Below are positions 23,609-34,961 of a DNA stretch of 64,000 bases, in pieces. Every line of letters begins with the position of its first letter. Positions within the stretch are counted from its first letter, which is position 1. The translations under genes were made by a program, and so were the position numbers. This stretch comes from Ilex aquifolium (lineage: Eukaryota; Streptophyta; Magnoliopsida; Aquifoliales; Aquifoliaceae). The notes beneath the pieces are model-generated. The model saw only the letters and a list, made by a program, of their open reading frames with translations, had not been told where the DNA came from and did no database searches. The stretch spans positions 22,144,270-22,208,269 of the forward strand of contig OX637398.1 in NCBI GenBank assembly GCA_951799425.1, written 5' to 3'.

Positions 23609-23623
23609 GCTCTGATACCAAAT
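23609..23623 (-). promoter_or_regulatory. tRNA-iMet primer binding site
   Basis: The minus strand reads TGGTATCAGAGCC three bases inside the LTR. This is the classical initiator-methionine tRNA PBS and confirms the element's orientation. Confidence 0.9.
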
Positions 23624-23898
23624 TGATATATATTAGGAAGGGAAGAATTAGGGATGAGAAAAGAAGAAGAAGATGATGAGAAAAGAAAGAATTTGATAAG
23701 GAAGCAATGTCAATATTCAATAATAATCAAAAGCCCCCAAAACAAATACCATATCCCCTATATATATAAGGGGAGTGCAAACCCTAAAGCAAATAAATAG
23801 TCAAAATGACAACTAATCCCCTGAAAAGTAAAATGACAAATAACTCTAAATCCTTACGTCTGCACCTACTATAACGAAAAACAATCCGATTTCTATCA
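23624..23898 (-). repeat. 5' LTR of the gypsy element
   Basis: Partner of 17453-17733; ends TATCA before the CCACG target duplication. Confidence 0.9.
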
Positions 23899-23903
23899 CC
23901 ACG

Positions 23904-25633
23904 CCACACAACATCAGTAACAACTTAAAAATCTCCTTCAAGCAAGATCCTTTCATAACCTGATTCCATAGAAATTTTTATTGTAGTTGCAGTTGCTAGA
24001 GCCTCAACATGCTCAACCCTTAATAAACCTTTAATTTTATAACAATAGCCCATCACAAAGTTCTCATGCCTGTCTCTAATAGCAATGTCAATGCCTGAAC
24101 ATTTGCTTTCTCAAAGGTAACTCCATCGAAGTTTATTTTCAGAATTTCTTCAGGGGGAATAGACCATATAACTGGATTGGCTGGGAGCTGCGATAGTACT
24201 ATACATTTAGACCCCATACATTCCGTGAATTGAGCGTGATAACTTTACACAAAATCAAAAATCTATGTAGGAGAATTGGCCTCTTCTCCAACTCTCATTT
24301 TTTTCCTATTAAACCACAATGCCCACACCATTGTGATTATGAGACCCATTTTCTGAGATTGTACAAGACCCGAAATTCCCAGCAACCAATCTATTAATGA
24401 GTTAATGTCTCCACGTAAAAAATGCCTACAAGTTGCCATACCACTACCACGAAGGGCATTTGAGAAGAATATGAGCGCTTGTTCAATATGAAGAATCACA
24501 CGAGAAGCATTTAGTGTCCAACTTGATGCCTTTCTGCTGCAAGTTACATTGAGTGGGTAGTATGTCATGGATGACCCTCCAAGCAAATTTTTTTATTTTA
24601 TTGGGAATCTTTAAAGACCAAATAAAATTCCATGTCCACTTGGTTTTGTTGTTGCTTGGTTCCCCTCGTCCATTCTGTCCATTGTGCATGCCTTGGTCCA
24701 TAATAAGGTGATATGCACTCTTAACAGAAAAATCTCCCGAGCTTGTATAATGCCACACTATTCAATCCTCTGGAAATTGATCACATATGGGTATGGCTAC
24801 AATGTCATCCAGATTGCTGCAATAATTCAAAATTTCAGCCCCTTCAATCTTGATCAATTAGGGAGCTGACAAAAGTGTTCTCGCCCACCTCTAGTGCAAT
24901 GCTTATTAGCCAAAATGAATTAGGCCTGGGTATCCATTTATCCAACTTCACCTTTACACTTTGCCCATTACCAATCCTCCATCTCATTCCAACTTCAATA
25001 ACTTTATTTGACTCCAATAAGCTATGCCAAGTAAGAGATAGAGAAGAACCCGACTTCCTTTCCATGATAGATGATGATGGAAAGTATTTGGACATTAAAA
25101 CTTTAAACAACACTGAGTCAGGGTTTTGAACTAAGTGCCAGAATTGTTTGGCCAACATTGCCAAGTTAAAAGCATTCAAATTGCGAAAACCAAGGCCCTT
25201 TTTGGATTTTGAGGTACACAACTTCTTCCAACTTACCCAATGGATTCTTCTTTCGTTCGTCTGTTGTCCCCACCAAAACTTAGATACCATACTATTGATC
25301 TCATTACATAGGGAAGAGGGAAGCTTGAAGCAAGGCATTGCATACGTAGGGATTGATTATGCCACTATTTTGATAAGAATCTCTTCAGTGGAAAGGAATT
25401 TCTCTTTCCACCTTGTACTTTGTTCCAGATCTTTTGGCAAATGGAGTCAAAATTTCTCTTTTAAACCTTCCCACTATTGATGGAAGTCTCAGATATTTTT
25501 TATGGCTTTCGATTTCAAGAAGTTATAAAATTTCTAGCATTCTGCTCTTTTCTCCCATGGCCACATTACCGCTAAACACAACATCAAATTTAGATAGGTT
25601 TATTTTTTGTCATGATGCTTTCTCATAGAGCTG
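23904..25633 (-). pseudogene. LINE RT C-terminus, zf-RVT and RNase H
   Basis: Minus strand: RT thumb-type text (MPCFKLPSSLCNEINSMV, then SKFWWGQ ... IHWVSWKKLC) at 25338-24844; zf-RVT (WTWNFIWSLKIPNKIKKFAW) at 24758-24483; then RNase H start (PPEEILKINFDGV). Stops are present. It belongs to the split L1 element; the copia insertion separates it from the RT FADD part. Confidence 0.85.
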
Positions 25634-25638
25634 AAGAC

Positions 25639-25889
25639 TGATAACTAGTGCAACTAATCTAACTGATTAGGATGTTATAACTAAAACTGTCTCACTAATT
25701 AGTTGTAACTAATCAGTTGTTATTTGTCATGTTGGCATTCTGTTAGATTCTAGCTATACCCTCAATGTCTTCATATAAATTCTAAAGGCATTCACTTGTA
25801 AATGGATGAAGGGATTTACAATGACAAATGCATCTGTTGTTTCTTCTCTTTGTCTTCTGTGTGTTTCTCTCTAACTGTGAAACACTTCA
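25639..25889 (+). repeat. 5' LTR of the copia element
   Basis: TGATAACTAGTGC ... CACTTCA. It is followed by TAGTATTAGAGCC, a decayed form of the tRNA-iMet primer site. Confidence 0.9.
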
Positions 25890-25925
25890 TAGTATTAGAG
25901 CCTTGAGAGACAAAAGTCTTCATCA

Positions 25926-27089
25926 ATGGCAAACTCATCATCTTCAGGTTCAATAACTTCACCAGTTTCTACTACCACTTCATCGAATCTTCCTTTCCAA
26001 TCTCCCATATATCTTCTGTCTAATATTTGCAATTTGATTTCTCTTCATTTAGATTCCACAAACTATATTTCTTGGAAATTTCAGATCTCATCACTATTAC
26101 GAACTCACTCTCTACTAGGTTTTCTTGATAGATCAAATCCTTGCCCTCAAAGGTTTTTACCAGATGCAACTGGAGCTCCTACCACATAGATTGATCAAAG
26201 TTATCAACAATGGCAGATTCAAGATCAGGCCTTAATGACACTGATTAATGCTACTCTGTCGCCATCATCAATTGCTCATGTTGTTGGTTATAATACATCA
26301 CAAGATGTCTAGTTAGCTCTGGAAAGATGATTCTCCTCACAGTCTGGAGCAAATGTTCTTCAACTCAAAACTAGTTTGCAATCTCTTACCAAAGGAACAA
26401 ATTTAGTTGATGATTATGTGCAGAAAATCAAAGTAATCTATGATAAACTAGCAGTAGTTTCAGTATTTGTTGAAGAAGAAGATATCCTATTGTATACGTT
26501 GAATGGCTTGCCATAAGAGTACAACTCTTTCAAGATAGCAATTGGGACTAGATCTCATCCTCTATCTCTTGAAGAGCTTCATGCTTTACTGAAAACAGAA
26601 GAAATTTTTGTCAATGTTGTTCAAAAAACACAACATACTCAGTTCTCACCTACAACAATGCTTGTTACACAGTATAAATCATATAGCAATCAACACAATC
26701 CAGGTAGGAACAATTTTAATCAAGGACGAAGTGGCAATCAAGGTCGATATGGTAATAGAGGAGGAGGTAGAAATCAATATGGAGGAAGATCTAATTCTCA
26801 GCATCAGGGTTCTCATAAGCAGTTTTCTAATCAAGGCAGGAATCAGTCTTTCAACTACAACAAACCACAAATAACTTGCCAGATCTGTAACAAATTTGGT
26901 CATAGTGCTACTAACTGCTATCATCATATGAATTTCTCCTATCAAGGTAGTCACGACCAGTATCAGTCTTCCTCTTCTCTAAACTCTGCTATGATGGCCT
27001 TTTCAGATTCCTCTTCCTATTCTCTAGTGGATCATCTATCTGATAATCAGTTCCCTGCCTCTTTTGGTTCACAAAATTCGAATTACTAG
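25926..27089 (+). mobile_element. gag region of the copia fossil
   Basis: Copia gag text from 25926 and, near 26870-26925, a CCHC zinc knuckle (CQICNKFGHSATNCYH). Between them is a Gly/Asn/Gln/Arg-rich stretch. Fossil, broken. Confidence 0.85.
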
Positions 27090-28740
27090 TTGACTGACTC
27101 AGGAGCATCGCATCATCTCATTTCAGATCTTGATAATCTCACTCTTGCTTCTCCTTATCAAGGAGATGCAAGCGTTACTGTTGGTAATGGTCATGAACTT
27201 CACATTACTCACTCAAGTCACTCTCTTCTTGTCACTCCTTGTTATTGTTTTAAACTCAATAATGTACTCAAAGTTCCTGCTATTTCTGCTAATTTGATTT
27301 TTGCTAAGAAGTTTTGTTAAGATAATCATTGTCTATTCATTTTTTATTCTAACTCCTTTGTTATTCAGAACAAGGCCCCCATGCAAGTCCTCTATCAAGG
27401 CAAATGTAGCAATGGCTTGTATCCAATCGTTGGTGTTCAACCTTCATCTTCGTCCCCTGTTGCTTTTCTTGGCACCAAAGTAACAGCTGACATATGACAT
27501 GATCGATTAGGCCATCCATCTTCTCCAGTTCTGCATCAAATTTTGTCTAAGTCTAATATTCCTTACAATAAATCTAGTTTTCATTCTTGTCAATGTACTC
27601 AGTGTTGGTATGGAAAAATGTCCAAACAACTTTTTCTTGTTTCTACTACATTTTCAGCTTCTCCTTTACATATTATGCATAGTGATGTTTGGGGTCCAAC
27701 CCCTCATCCTTATATTCATGGATATAAATACTATGTTTCATTTGTTGATGATTGTACTAGATTTACTTGGATATTTCCCTTGCTTGTCAAATCAGATGTG
27801 TATACTGTGATTACTCAGTTCAAGCCCTATATTGAGAATAAACTGTCTCATACTCTTAAAACTCTGCATTCTGATGGAGGTGATGAATACAGTAGTCTTC
27901 AACTCAAGCAGTATCTTACTCTTAATGGCATTCATCACATCAAATCTTGTCCTCACACTCCTCAACAAAATGGCATCGCAGAAAGAAAACATAGACACAT
28001 TACAAAAATAATCATTGCTCTTCTTACAAAAGTCTCTTTACCTTACTCTTTCTGGTTTCATGCTTTTGCAGCAGACACTTAATTTATTAATGGAATGCCT
28101 AGTAAAGTCACATCCCATAAATCACCTTATGAACTTCTTTTTCATGAAATTCCTTATTACTCTTCTCTCAGAGTGTTTGGTTGTGCCTGCTATCCCCTTT
28201 TGAAACCTTACAACAAACATAAGCTTGAACCCAAGACCACTTAGTGTATTTTGATTGGTTATCCTTTTGACTACAAGGGATACTTGTGCTATGATCCTCT
28301 CCATCATAGAATCTATACTTATAGACATGTTATTTTTCATGAGAATGTGTTCCCTTATGCAACTCAGTCTTACACATCTTCCTTTGTTTCTCCAGATTCA
28401 ACTCGTTGGTTTCCCTCTACTATATCCTCTTGCTATGTTTTTGTTTTGGGCTCTTCTTCTTCCACTTCTTCTGCACCCACTCCATATATAAATCATTTGT
28501 TTCTTCATGTGTCTTCTTGTGTTTCTTCTTCTCTAGCCCCTCAATCTGAGATATCTTCTTCTATCTTTTCCACTCCATCTTTACCTACTTCCACTCCTAT
28601 AGTTTCTGGTCCAGTTTTAGTTCATCATATGCAAACCAGATCCAAGTCTGGCATCTTCAAACCCAAAACATATATGGCTACACCTTCTTCCTCTATCTCA
28701 AAACCCACCTCTTATACAACTACTTCTAAATCCCCCGAAT
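27090..28740 (+). mobile_element. protease and integrase region of the copia fossil
   Basis: Protease motif DSGASHHLISD at its start, then integrase: HSDVWGPTPHPYIHGYKYYV, a DDCTRFTWIF stretch and SCPHTPQQNGIAERKHRHI. Fossil. Confidence 0.85.
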
Positions 28741-30100
28741 AGAGGAAAGCTATGGCAGAAGAGTTTACTGCATTACAGAATCAGGGTACTTGGTCTCTTG
28801 TTCCACCTTCTCTCACTCATAATGTTATTGGCTGCAAATGGGTTTATAGAATCAAACAGAATTCAGATGGTTCTATCTCTAGATATAAAGCTCGTTTGGT
28901 GGCAAAAGGATTTCATTAAGAGGAGGGGATTGATTTTTCTTAAACCTTTAGTCCTGTGGTGAAGCATGCCCCTGTTAAACTCATTCTTGCTTTGGCCACT
29001 CAATTCAATTGGAAGATGGATCAATTGGATGTTAAAAATGCATTTTTACATGGTACAATCATTGAGTCTATTCACATGTCCCAACCTCCTGGCTTTATTG
29101 ATCCACAGTATGCTAAACATGTGTTTCAGTTACATAAATCTATCTATGGTTTGAAGCAGGCCCCTAGGGCCTGGTTTTAGAAGTTCACATATGGTTTTGT
29201 TTCTTCTTCTTCAGATCCTTCTTTGTTTCTTAGAAAGGTCAATGGTTCTCTCACTGTACTCCTCTTGTATGTTGATGATATAATTCTCACAAGAAATGAT
29301 CCTCAATTCATTGTCACTCTAAAGCAAAAACTAAACCTTCAATTTGAAATGAAGGATTTACGTGCACTTCATTTCTTTCTTGGTCTTCTAATTCAATATA
29401 CTTCTAGTTGTTAGTTTCTCAGTCAAGAAAAATACATTGCTGATCTTCTTCAGAAAACCAAAATGTCTGCCTGCAAACCTTGTAAAACTCCTTGTGTAGC
29501 CTCATCTAGATTGAGTAAGACTGTTGGCACACCTCTTGCAGATCCATCCTTTTACAAAAGTGTTGTTGGTTCCCTTCAGTGCCTAACATTTACTAGACCA
29601 TATATCAGTTTTTCAGTAAATCAGGTTTGTCAACATATGCAAGCTCCCACAGATGTTCATTTTGCTATTGTAAAAAGGATCTTAAGACTCAAAGGTACTT
29701 TTGCATTTGGTATTTCTTATCAAAAGGATGGTCTAAATCTTTCTACTTTCAGTGATGCAGACTAGGCAGGAGATCCTGATGACAGAAGATCTACTACTGA
29801 GTTTATTCTTGCTTTGGGTAATAATCCCATTCACTGGGGTACTAAGAAGCAAACTATTGTGTCTAGGTCCTCCACAAAAGCAGAATTCAGGGCCCTAGCA
29901 TCAAATCCAGTGTTTCTTGGTCGTATGAAGCACATAGATATTAACTTTCATTTTATCCGAGAGAAGGTTCAAAGCAAAGATCTTGTGGTTCATTATATTT
30001 TTTCTATTGATCAGTTTGCTAATGTTTTTACCAAGGGCCTTGCTTTTTCTAGATTTCTTCAACTGCGAGACAAACTTCTGGTTGGATCACCACCCATTAG
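28741..30100 (+). mobile_element. RT and RNase H region of the copia fossil
   Basis: RT motifs QLDVKNAFLHGTI, YGLKQAPRAWF and LLLYVDDIIL, then RNase H text (SRSSTKAEFRALA). Fossil. Confidence 0.85.
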
Positions 30101-30112
30101 TTTGAGGGGGAA
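30098..30112 (+). promoter_or_regulatory. polypurine tract
   Basis: GAGGGGGAA directly before the 3' LTR; the usual plus-strand priming site. Confidence 0.8.
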
Positions 30113-30364
30113 TGATAACCAATGCAACTAATCTAACTGATTAGGATGTTATAACTAAAATTGTCTCACTAATTAGTTGTAACTAATCAGCCTCTATTTG
30201 CCATGTTGGCATTCTGTTAGATTCCAGTCGTACCCTCAATTGCTTCATATAAATACTGAAGGCATTCACTTGTAAATGGATGAAGGGATTTACAATGACA
30301 AATGACATCTGCATTTTCTTTTCTCTATCTTCTTTGTGTTTCTCTCTAACTGTGAAACACTTCA
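30113..30364 (+). repeat. 3' LTR of the copia element
   Basis: Partner of 25639-25889, ending CACTTCA before the AAGAC duplication. Confidence 0.9.
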
Positions 30365-30369
30365 AAGAC

Positions 30370-31247
30370 AATCCTTTATGGCTCTACCATTTTATGTTGA
30401 AACATGTGCGAACAGAAAGCTATCATCAGCAAAAAATAAATGAGAAATAGTTGAGCCACCACGTGCAACCGCTAGCCCCTTTAATTTACTATTTTTGTTC
30501 ATAAATTGATGTTCCCGCCATCCAGAAGTCAGAATTCTCCTCTAATCGCCTTCTTGCACTCTTGGTCCTTAGTCCACATGGACTCGAATTTGAAACACTT
30601 CTTCCTAACCTTGTTGGGGGTTGAAATTATTGCATTTTCCACATGAAGAAGCAATTGGCAGTGGTCTGAATCCGTGGTGGGTACATGAATAACTCTATTA
30701 TTTGGAAATCGAGAAACCCATGAAATGGATCCCCACACTCTGTCCAACCTCTCCCTTATAGTGAACGGGTGAATACTTCATTTGCACAAAGTGAAAGGTT
30801 CACCTCGAAACCCCAGATCCACTACATGTCAAACCGTGTATGCAACCTGGATAGTAACACCAAAGATCTCTTCCTCATAGTAGTATAGGGTGACCATAAA
30901 AACCCACGAATCTCCATTATGATTCTCTGCCTTCATGTAGAATTGCCTCAATATGAAAATCTAAAGAACTTTTTATACTAACCTTCATACCTCGTCTCCA
31001 TAATAAAGCCAAGCCTCCAAATCTGCTTCTAGCATCAACAATCAAGCACTAAGTGAGTCCATTGTGTTGAATGTTCTCAAATTCCGCTGCTTGTAACCTC
31101 ATCTCCATTAAGAAGATAAAGGTGGGAGCTTCCCTTTTCACCAAATCGTGAAGAACACAAACTGTCCAAGGGTTCCCAAGCCCTCGGCAGTTCCAAACTA
31201 AACCTATAATGGCTGTTGGCGAGACTGAAGATCCATCTCCGCTGTTA
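30370..31247 (-). pseudogene. LINE endonuclease and RT FADD fragment
   Basis: Minus strand from 31215: LVWNCRGLGNPWTV, the start of an L1 AP-endonuclease, then RFGGLALLWRRGMK and, at 30747-30529, WVSRFPNNRVIHV with TTDSDHCQLLL. Immediately after this, at 30520-30370, the frame jumps to the RT motif ISHLFFADDSFLFA. The RT fingers and palm start are therefore deleted between about 30530 and 30520. The fragment ends at the copia insertion. Confidence 0.85.
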
Positions 31248-31528
31248 GAGCAACTCCAACTGACTCAACAAAGGCCATCTTTTAGCTATTTTGCTGAGCC
31301 AATCCAAAAAATTTCTCTCCAACCGGCTCTCTATTCCACTGGCTATTTTGCCTCCCCCCATTCTCACTCATCACTTCTGGCTAGCAAGGCTCCCTCTCTA
31401 TTTGCTCTTTGCGCCAATTTTGGGTTGTTCTTCATCAAAGCTCGTCTTCACTGTGCTTTCATCATCATTTTCATCAGAGCTTGTCTTCACCCGGTATGGA
31501 TCTCTCTCTATCTCTTTCTTTCTCTCTC

Positions 31529-31578
<50 letters not shown>

Positions 31579-32583
31579 TGATTCGACAGAAACCCTAATG
31601 CCCAAATAGAAACCTGAGATAATTTTGATACCTTAAATGATGAAATCAAGAACTCAGAAGACCATTGGTTTGCAACTTGTATTTTTTCTGCTTTTGTTGT
31701 CGTCGAACTGGACTCAGAAGACCACTTGACTTGCCGCCAAACTGTATTTTTTCTGCTTTTGTTACCACCGAATTGGACTTGTTGCTGCCGAACTGGACTT
31801 GTTTAAATGCATTGCTCTTCTAGTTTATTATTTGAGTTGGCTTCACTCAACACTGTCTATTGTTTTCTCTTCAGATTTCAATTTGCTTTTCATTTGGTTG
31901 TATGGATTGGGGAAACAAATTAGGGGTACAAATTCACTGATAGATATGAATTGGGAGACTTGAGGAGTATAATAGAGTATATTAAGATTCTCCTTCATTG
32001 CATAATAGAGGTCGTACTCTGTTTATACCTTAACCAAATATGATCTTACTGAGTTGGTTCTTGTTGAATATTTTAGTCACCCCACTGCTGTGAATATTTG
32101 GTGCACCTTTTAGTCCAACTTTTTTGTAGTTCTTTTGTTCTTATATTATCTATAGACTACTTGATCATTGCTTTGCCTATTAATTCATCTGCTTTCTTAT
32201 AGGAATTTTGGTTCTATGGAAGTAAATTATATGGTTGTGTTATGAAATTATTTTCCAAACATGAAGTTGATTTGGTCGTTGAAAATATGGCCGTTGTAAA
32301 TATGGTCGTTGAAAATATGACCGTTGTAAAATTTAAAATTTGAAAATTTGATGACATGGCACAACACATCATCATGCTCCGACATCATTATGGTGCTTAC
32401 GTGTTATGCCACGTGGCATTTTTGAATTATATTATTGAAAGTTAGTTAAAGTTAGTTGAAGTAGTTAGATAAAATAGAGAGCGTGGTTGGAGTGAATTTT
32501 AAAAAGTAGCTAGCTAAAGTAGAGAATTCAATATTTAAATATATTTTGAGTAGCTATTTTGTTGAGTGTGGTTGGAGATGCTC
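31248..32583. mobile_element. PIF/Harbinger-type non-autonomous element
   Basis: Terminal inverted repeats GAGCAACTCCAAC and, on the reverse strand, GAGCATCTCCAACC, with 3-bp target duplications TTA (31245-31247, 32584-32586). The subterminal phrase TAGCTATTTTG occurs at both ends. The interior has a (CT)n tract and short direct repeats (GTATTTTTTCTGCTTTTGTT twice, near 31680 and 31743; GGTCGTTGAAAATATG twice, near 32274 and 32305). No transposase. Inserted in the L1 LINE. Confidence 0.8.
31501..31573. repeat. (CT)n microsatellite
   Basis: Long CT tract with a few TT/TA interruptions. The serine/leucine open frames over it are artefacts. Confidence 0.9.
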
Positions 32584-32586
32584 TTA

Positions 32587-33190
32587 GTATGTTGGTATGT
32601 GAGTATCCATCAGATAACTTCCCCTTTTTTGTAGCTTTGTCAATCGAACAACTTTGGTTTTAGCATTCCTTCACTTTTTTTCAATCGACACTTCCCGGAT
32701 TTTCCCAATTTTCATGCCTTGAAGGATTATTTGAAACCCTATAATGCCTTTCCCTTTCTCACGTCTGGATAGGGTTTTTGGATTTGGAGTTGGTTGGGTG
32801 CTTTGGGAGGGTTCCAGAATAGGAGGAGAAGGTTTGTGGGCCCCTAGTGTGGCTTTTTTTGGACCGGTTCTTGTTACATAGGATTTTGCATTCAACAGGG
32901 AACCCATCTCACTTTAGGCAAGGCCTTGGGTCATATCAGTTATAAGATCCACCTCCACCAAGTTGGATTCATCGGTTAGCATAGAGGATTGGGCCTGGCC
33001 CAGAATATCATTTTGCCCATTAGGTTTTTTTTCCCGCCTCTCTGCATTCAAATCCCTTAAAGCATCATCACATCCTAAATCGTAGATATTCATCCCATGG
33101 TTTCAGCATCTTATATGGGAAGTTGCTCAGAATTCTCCATCACAACCCAATTTCGGTTGCCGCACTTCTGGCGTTACCAAAATGTCCACA
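32587..33190 (-). pseudogene. LINE ORF1 remnant
   Basis: Minus-strand frame at 32907-32671 is proline/serine/lysine-rich and lies just 5' of the endonuclease, the place of the ORF1 C-terminal linker in plant L1 elements. Weak sequence identity; assigned mainly by position. Confidence 0.55.
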
Positions 33191-33198
33191 TTCAGCCC

Positions 33199-33873
33199 TA
33201 GGGGTGGCAATTTTTGACACGACACGATAACTCGACACGAACATGACACGAATAAATGGGTTTGGGTTGACTATTTTTTGGTACAAACCCGTGTATGACA
33301 CGACCCGTCAACACGAAGTGTTAATGGGTCGTGTTCGGGTTCAACCCGCTTAACCCGAATTGACCCGTCAACACGAAGTTTTTAATTCTAAGGAGATTGG
33401 TTTGGCCTTTTCGTTGCATGTATGAGTTTTGTTCTGATGACTTGTTTTTTCTATTATTTCTGATGTTTAATTTAGTTGCGCGATATACGATTAGAACATT
33501 TAATTAGTATTATAGAAATAAAATATTAATTATTTGTAACTGTTTATCAAAAACTGACATAATTATTGTATAAAAAAGATATTATTACTAATTATTATTA
33601 TTATTATTATTATTATTAAGTTAATTTTTAGTTTGTAGAAAAAGTATGAGGAGAGATTCAATTAAGTGAAAATAAAATTTTAGCGTGAAATTTTTTATTC
33701 AAAGTTTATGCGGGTCAACACGAATACGAACACGAACACGACACGAAAATAAACAGGTCAACTCGACACGACACGATTAGTTAATGGGTTGGGTTCGGGT
33801 TGACTAATGTTCGACACGACTAATGTTTGACACGACACGAACCCGACACAACACGACCCGATTGCCACCCCTA
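33199..33873. mobile_element. hAT MITE
   Basis: 675 bp with TAGGGGTGGCAA at one end and TTGCCACCCCTA at the other, and perfect 8-bp target duplications TTCAGCCC (33191-33198, 33874-33881). Subterminal GACACGAC/GTCGTG repeats occur in both orientations, and an ATT microsatellite sits near 33588-33619. No coding capacity. Inserted in the LINE ORF1 remnant. Confidence 0.92.
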
Positions 33874-33881
33874 TTCAGCCC

Positions 33882-34260
33882 CCACCACCATGTTGTCACG
33901 ATTAATCTCGCACCATAAGTTTTGCCGGACTTCCATCGTTCGGCGAGGGGTTGAACGGAGAGTCTCCGTTAGGGTGATATCTCTGGATTAACATGGATTT
34001 TCCAGTAGTTGCACTCATCCAAGAGCCATATAGACTTTCTTTTCGAGCACCCTCTTTCCGTATCCACCTTCAAACACTAGCAGTTCCTCTCTATATGTCC
34101 CATCCTTCTGCCGTAGAAGCATCCCTTCATAGTGGGGATTGAACTGATACTTCAATCCAGAATCGCATGAATCGTTGACCATTACCTCCAAACTTCTCCC
34201 TTAAAGTTTGAGCAGCTTAGACACAACTTTTACTTTGCGTTAAAAAAACTGCTCCAAATT
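33882..34260 (-). pseudogene. LINE 5' ORF1 segment
   Basis: Minus strand reads frames such as HYEGMLLRQKDGTYREELLV, continuing the LINE on the far side of the hAT MITE. The 5' end at about 34260 is approximate. Confidence 0.45.
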
Positions 34261-34298
34261 TGTTAATTTGCTGTCAACACTTGCTAATAACAACGAGT

Positions 34299-34445
34299 AA
34301 TGCTACACTGACCAAATTTATTGACCAAATATCCATCCCAAATGACATGACAACATATTATTTGGAGTCTTTATTGGGGCCCAAATGACATGACATCAAA
34401 TAAAGAAGACCAAGTCAATTGCCATGTCATTTGGGATGAATAACA
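34299..34445. repeat. small MITE-like inverted repeat
   Basis: ATCCCAAATGACATGAC near 34336 is mirrored by GTCATTTGGGATGA near 34426, with a third copy (CCCAAATGACATGAC) at 34380. GTAATGCTACAC at the left resembles the ends of plant MITEs. Precise borders and a target duplication were not found. Confidence 0.5.
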
Positions 34446-34961
34446 ACACTTGCATTCTATGGGCTAATGCTACGCTACAAATAAGTTACCGCCCAGAGAA
34501 ACAGAATTTCCAAAGCACAATTTTTTTCGCAATCAGTAAATCACAACGCATTATCAAGAAATCATCACCCATCACGCATTACCGAACAAATGACACGAGT
34601 CAAAACTTCTCAACACAAGTCACAAACACTCACATTATAGGAAATACAAAATATGTTACTTATAACCTACGACAGCTGACTTTCGTGTTAGTGTACAAGA
34701 TAATGTTACAAAATAGATTATGACTTGGGCGCTAACTGAAAATTTCTAAGCTCCACTGGAAGCAGATGAAGAAATGGAAGCAGATTGATAATATAAATAC
34801 ATTTGACCCGAGCAATAGCCGGCACACTTGTATCAGCCCAACAAATCAGATAGCTTAACATAAATTACACACCGTAATACACACACATAGTAGTCGATAT
34901 TATAACTATCACTTGATCCACAGTGCAGTGAAGGTCCCTCCCAGCATTCCAACGTCCAGTA
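34446..34961 (-). other. 3' flank and UTR of the CPR5-like gene
   Basis: Follows the CPR5 stop codon in gene direction. AT-rich, no gene-like frame. The exact polyadenylation site cannot be chosen from the sequence. Confidence 0.5.

Larger units (their letters stand above)
17453..23898 (-). mobile_element. Ty3/gypsy chromovirus-like fossil
   Basis: A 6446-bp element with 281 and 275 bp LTRs (17453-17733 and 23624-23898), TG...CA ends and target duplications CCACG (17448-17452, 23899-23903). On the minus strand the order is gag, protease, reverse transcriptase/RNase H, integrase and a C-terminal chromodomain-like segment. The RT resembles Reina/CRM chromoviruses. The coding region is broken in many places. 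LTR divergence is modest, so it is younger than the LINE it interrupts. Confidence 0.9.
25639..30364 (+). mobile_element. Ty1/copia (Ale/Retrofit-like) fossil
   Basis: 4726 bp with LTRs of 251 and 252 bp (25639-25889 and 30113-30364), TG...CA ends and target duplications AAGAC (25634-25638, 30365-30369). Order on the plus strand: gag with zinc knuckle, protease, integrase, RT, RNase H, polypurine tract. Short LTRs and gag text (NYISWKFQISSLLRTHSLLG) suggest the Ale/Retrofit group. The LTRs differ at roughly a tenth of positions by eye, so it is not recent. Broken, with around ten interruptions. Confidence 0.9.
17205..34260 (-). mobile_element. L1-type LINE fossil, split by four insertions
   Basis: Segments on the minus strand, from 5' to 3': 34260-33882, 33190-32587, 31247-30370, 25633-23904 and 17447-17205. 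Together they form one L1 element of about 3.8 kb: ORF1 remnant, endonuclease, reverse transcriptase, zf-RVT, RNase H and a poly-A tail (T-run at 17201-17211). A hAT MITE, a PIF-type MITE, a Ty1/copia and a Ty3/gypsy element interrupt it, each with target duplications. Part of the region between endonuclease and the RT FADD motif is deleted, and several stops are present, so the LINE is dead and older than all four insertions. Confidence 0.85.

Noticed and set aside
22941-23720. Minus-strand frames between gypsy gag and the 5' LTR as an extra gene
   Set aside because: They lie in the element's leader and LTR; repetitive CCAGAA-type phrases, no domain.
31209-31649. Open frames of 80-130 codons with long Ser/Leu or Glu/Arg runs
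   Set aside because: They are produced by the (CT)n tract inside the PIF-type element and change character outside it; no domain.
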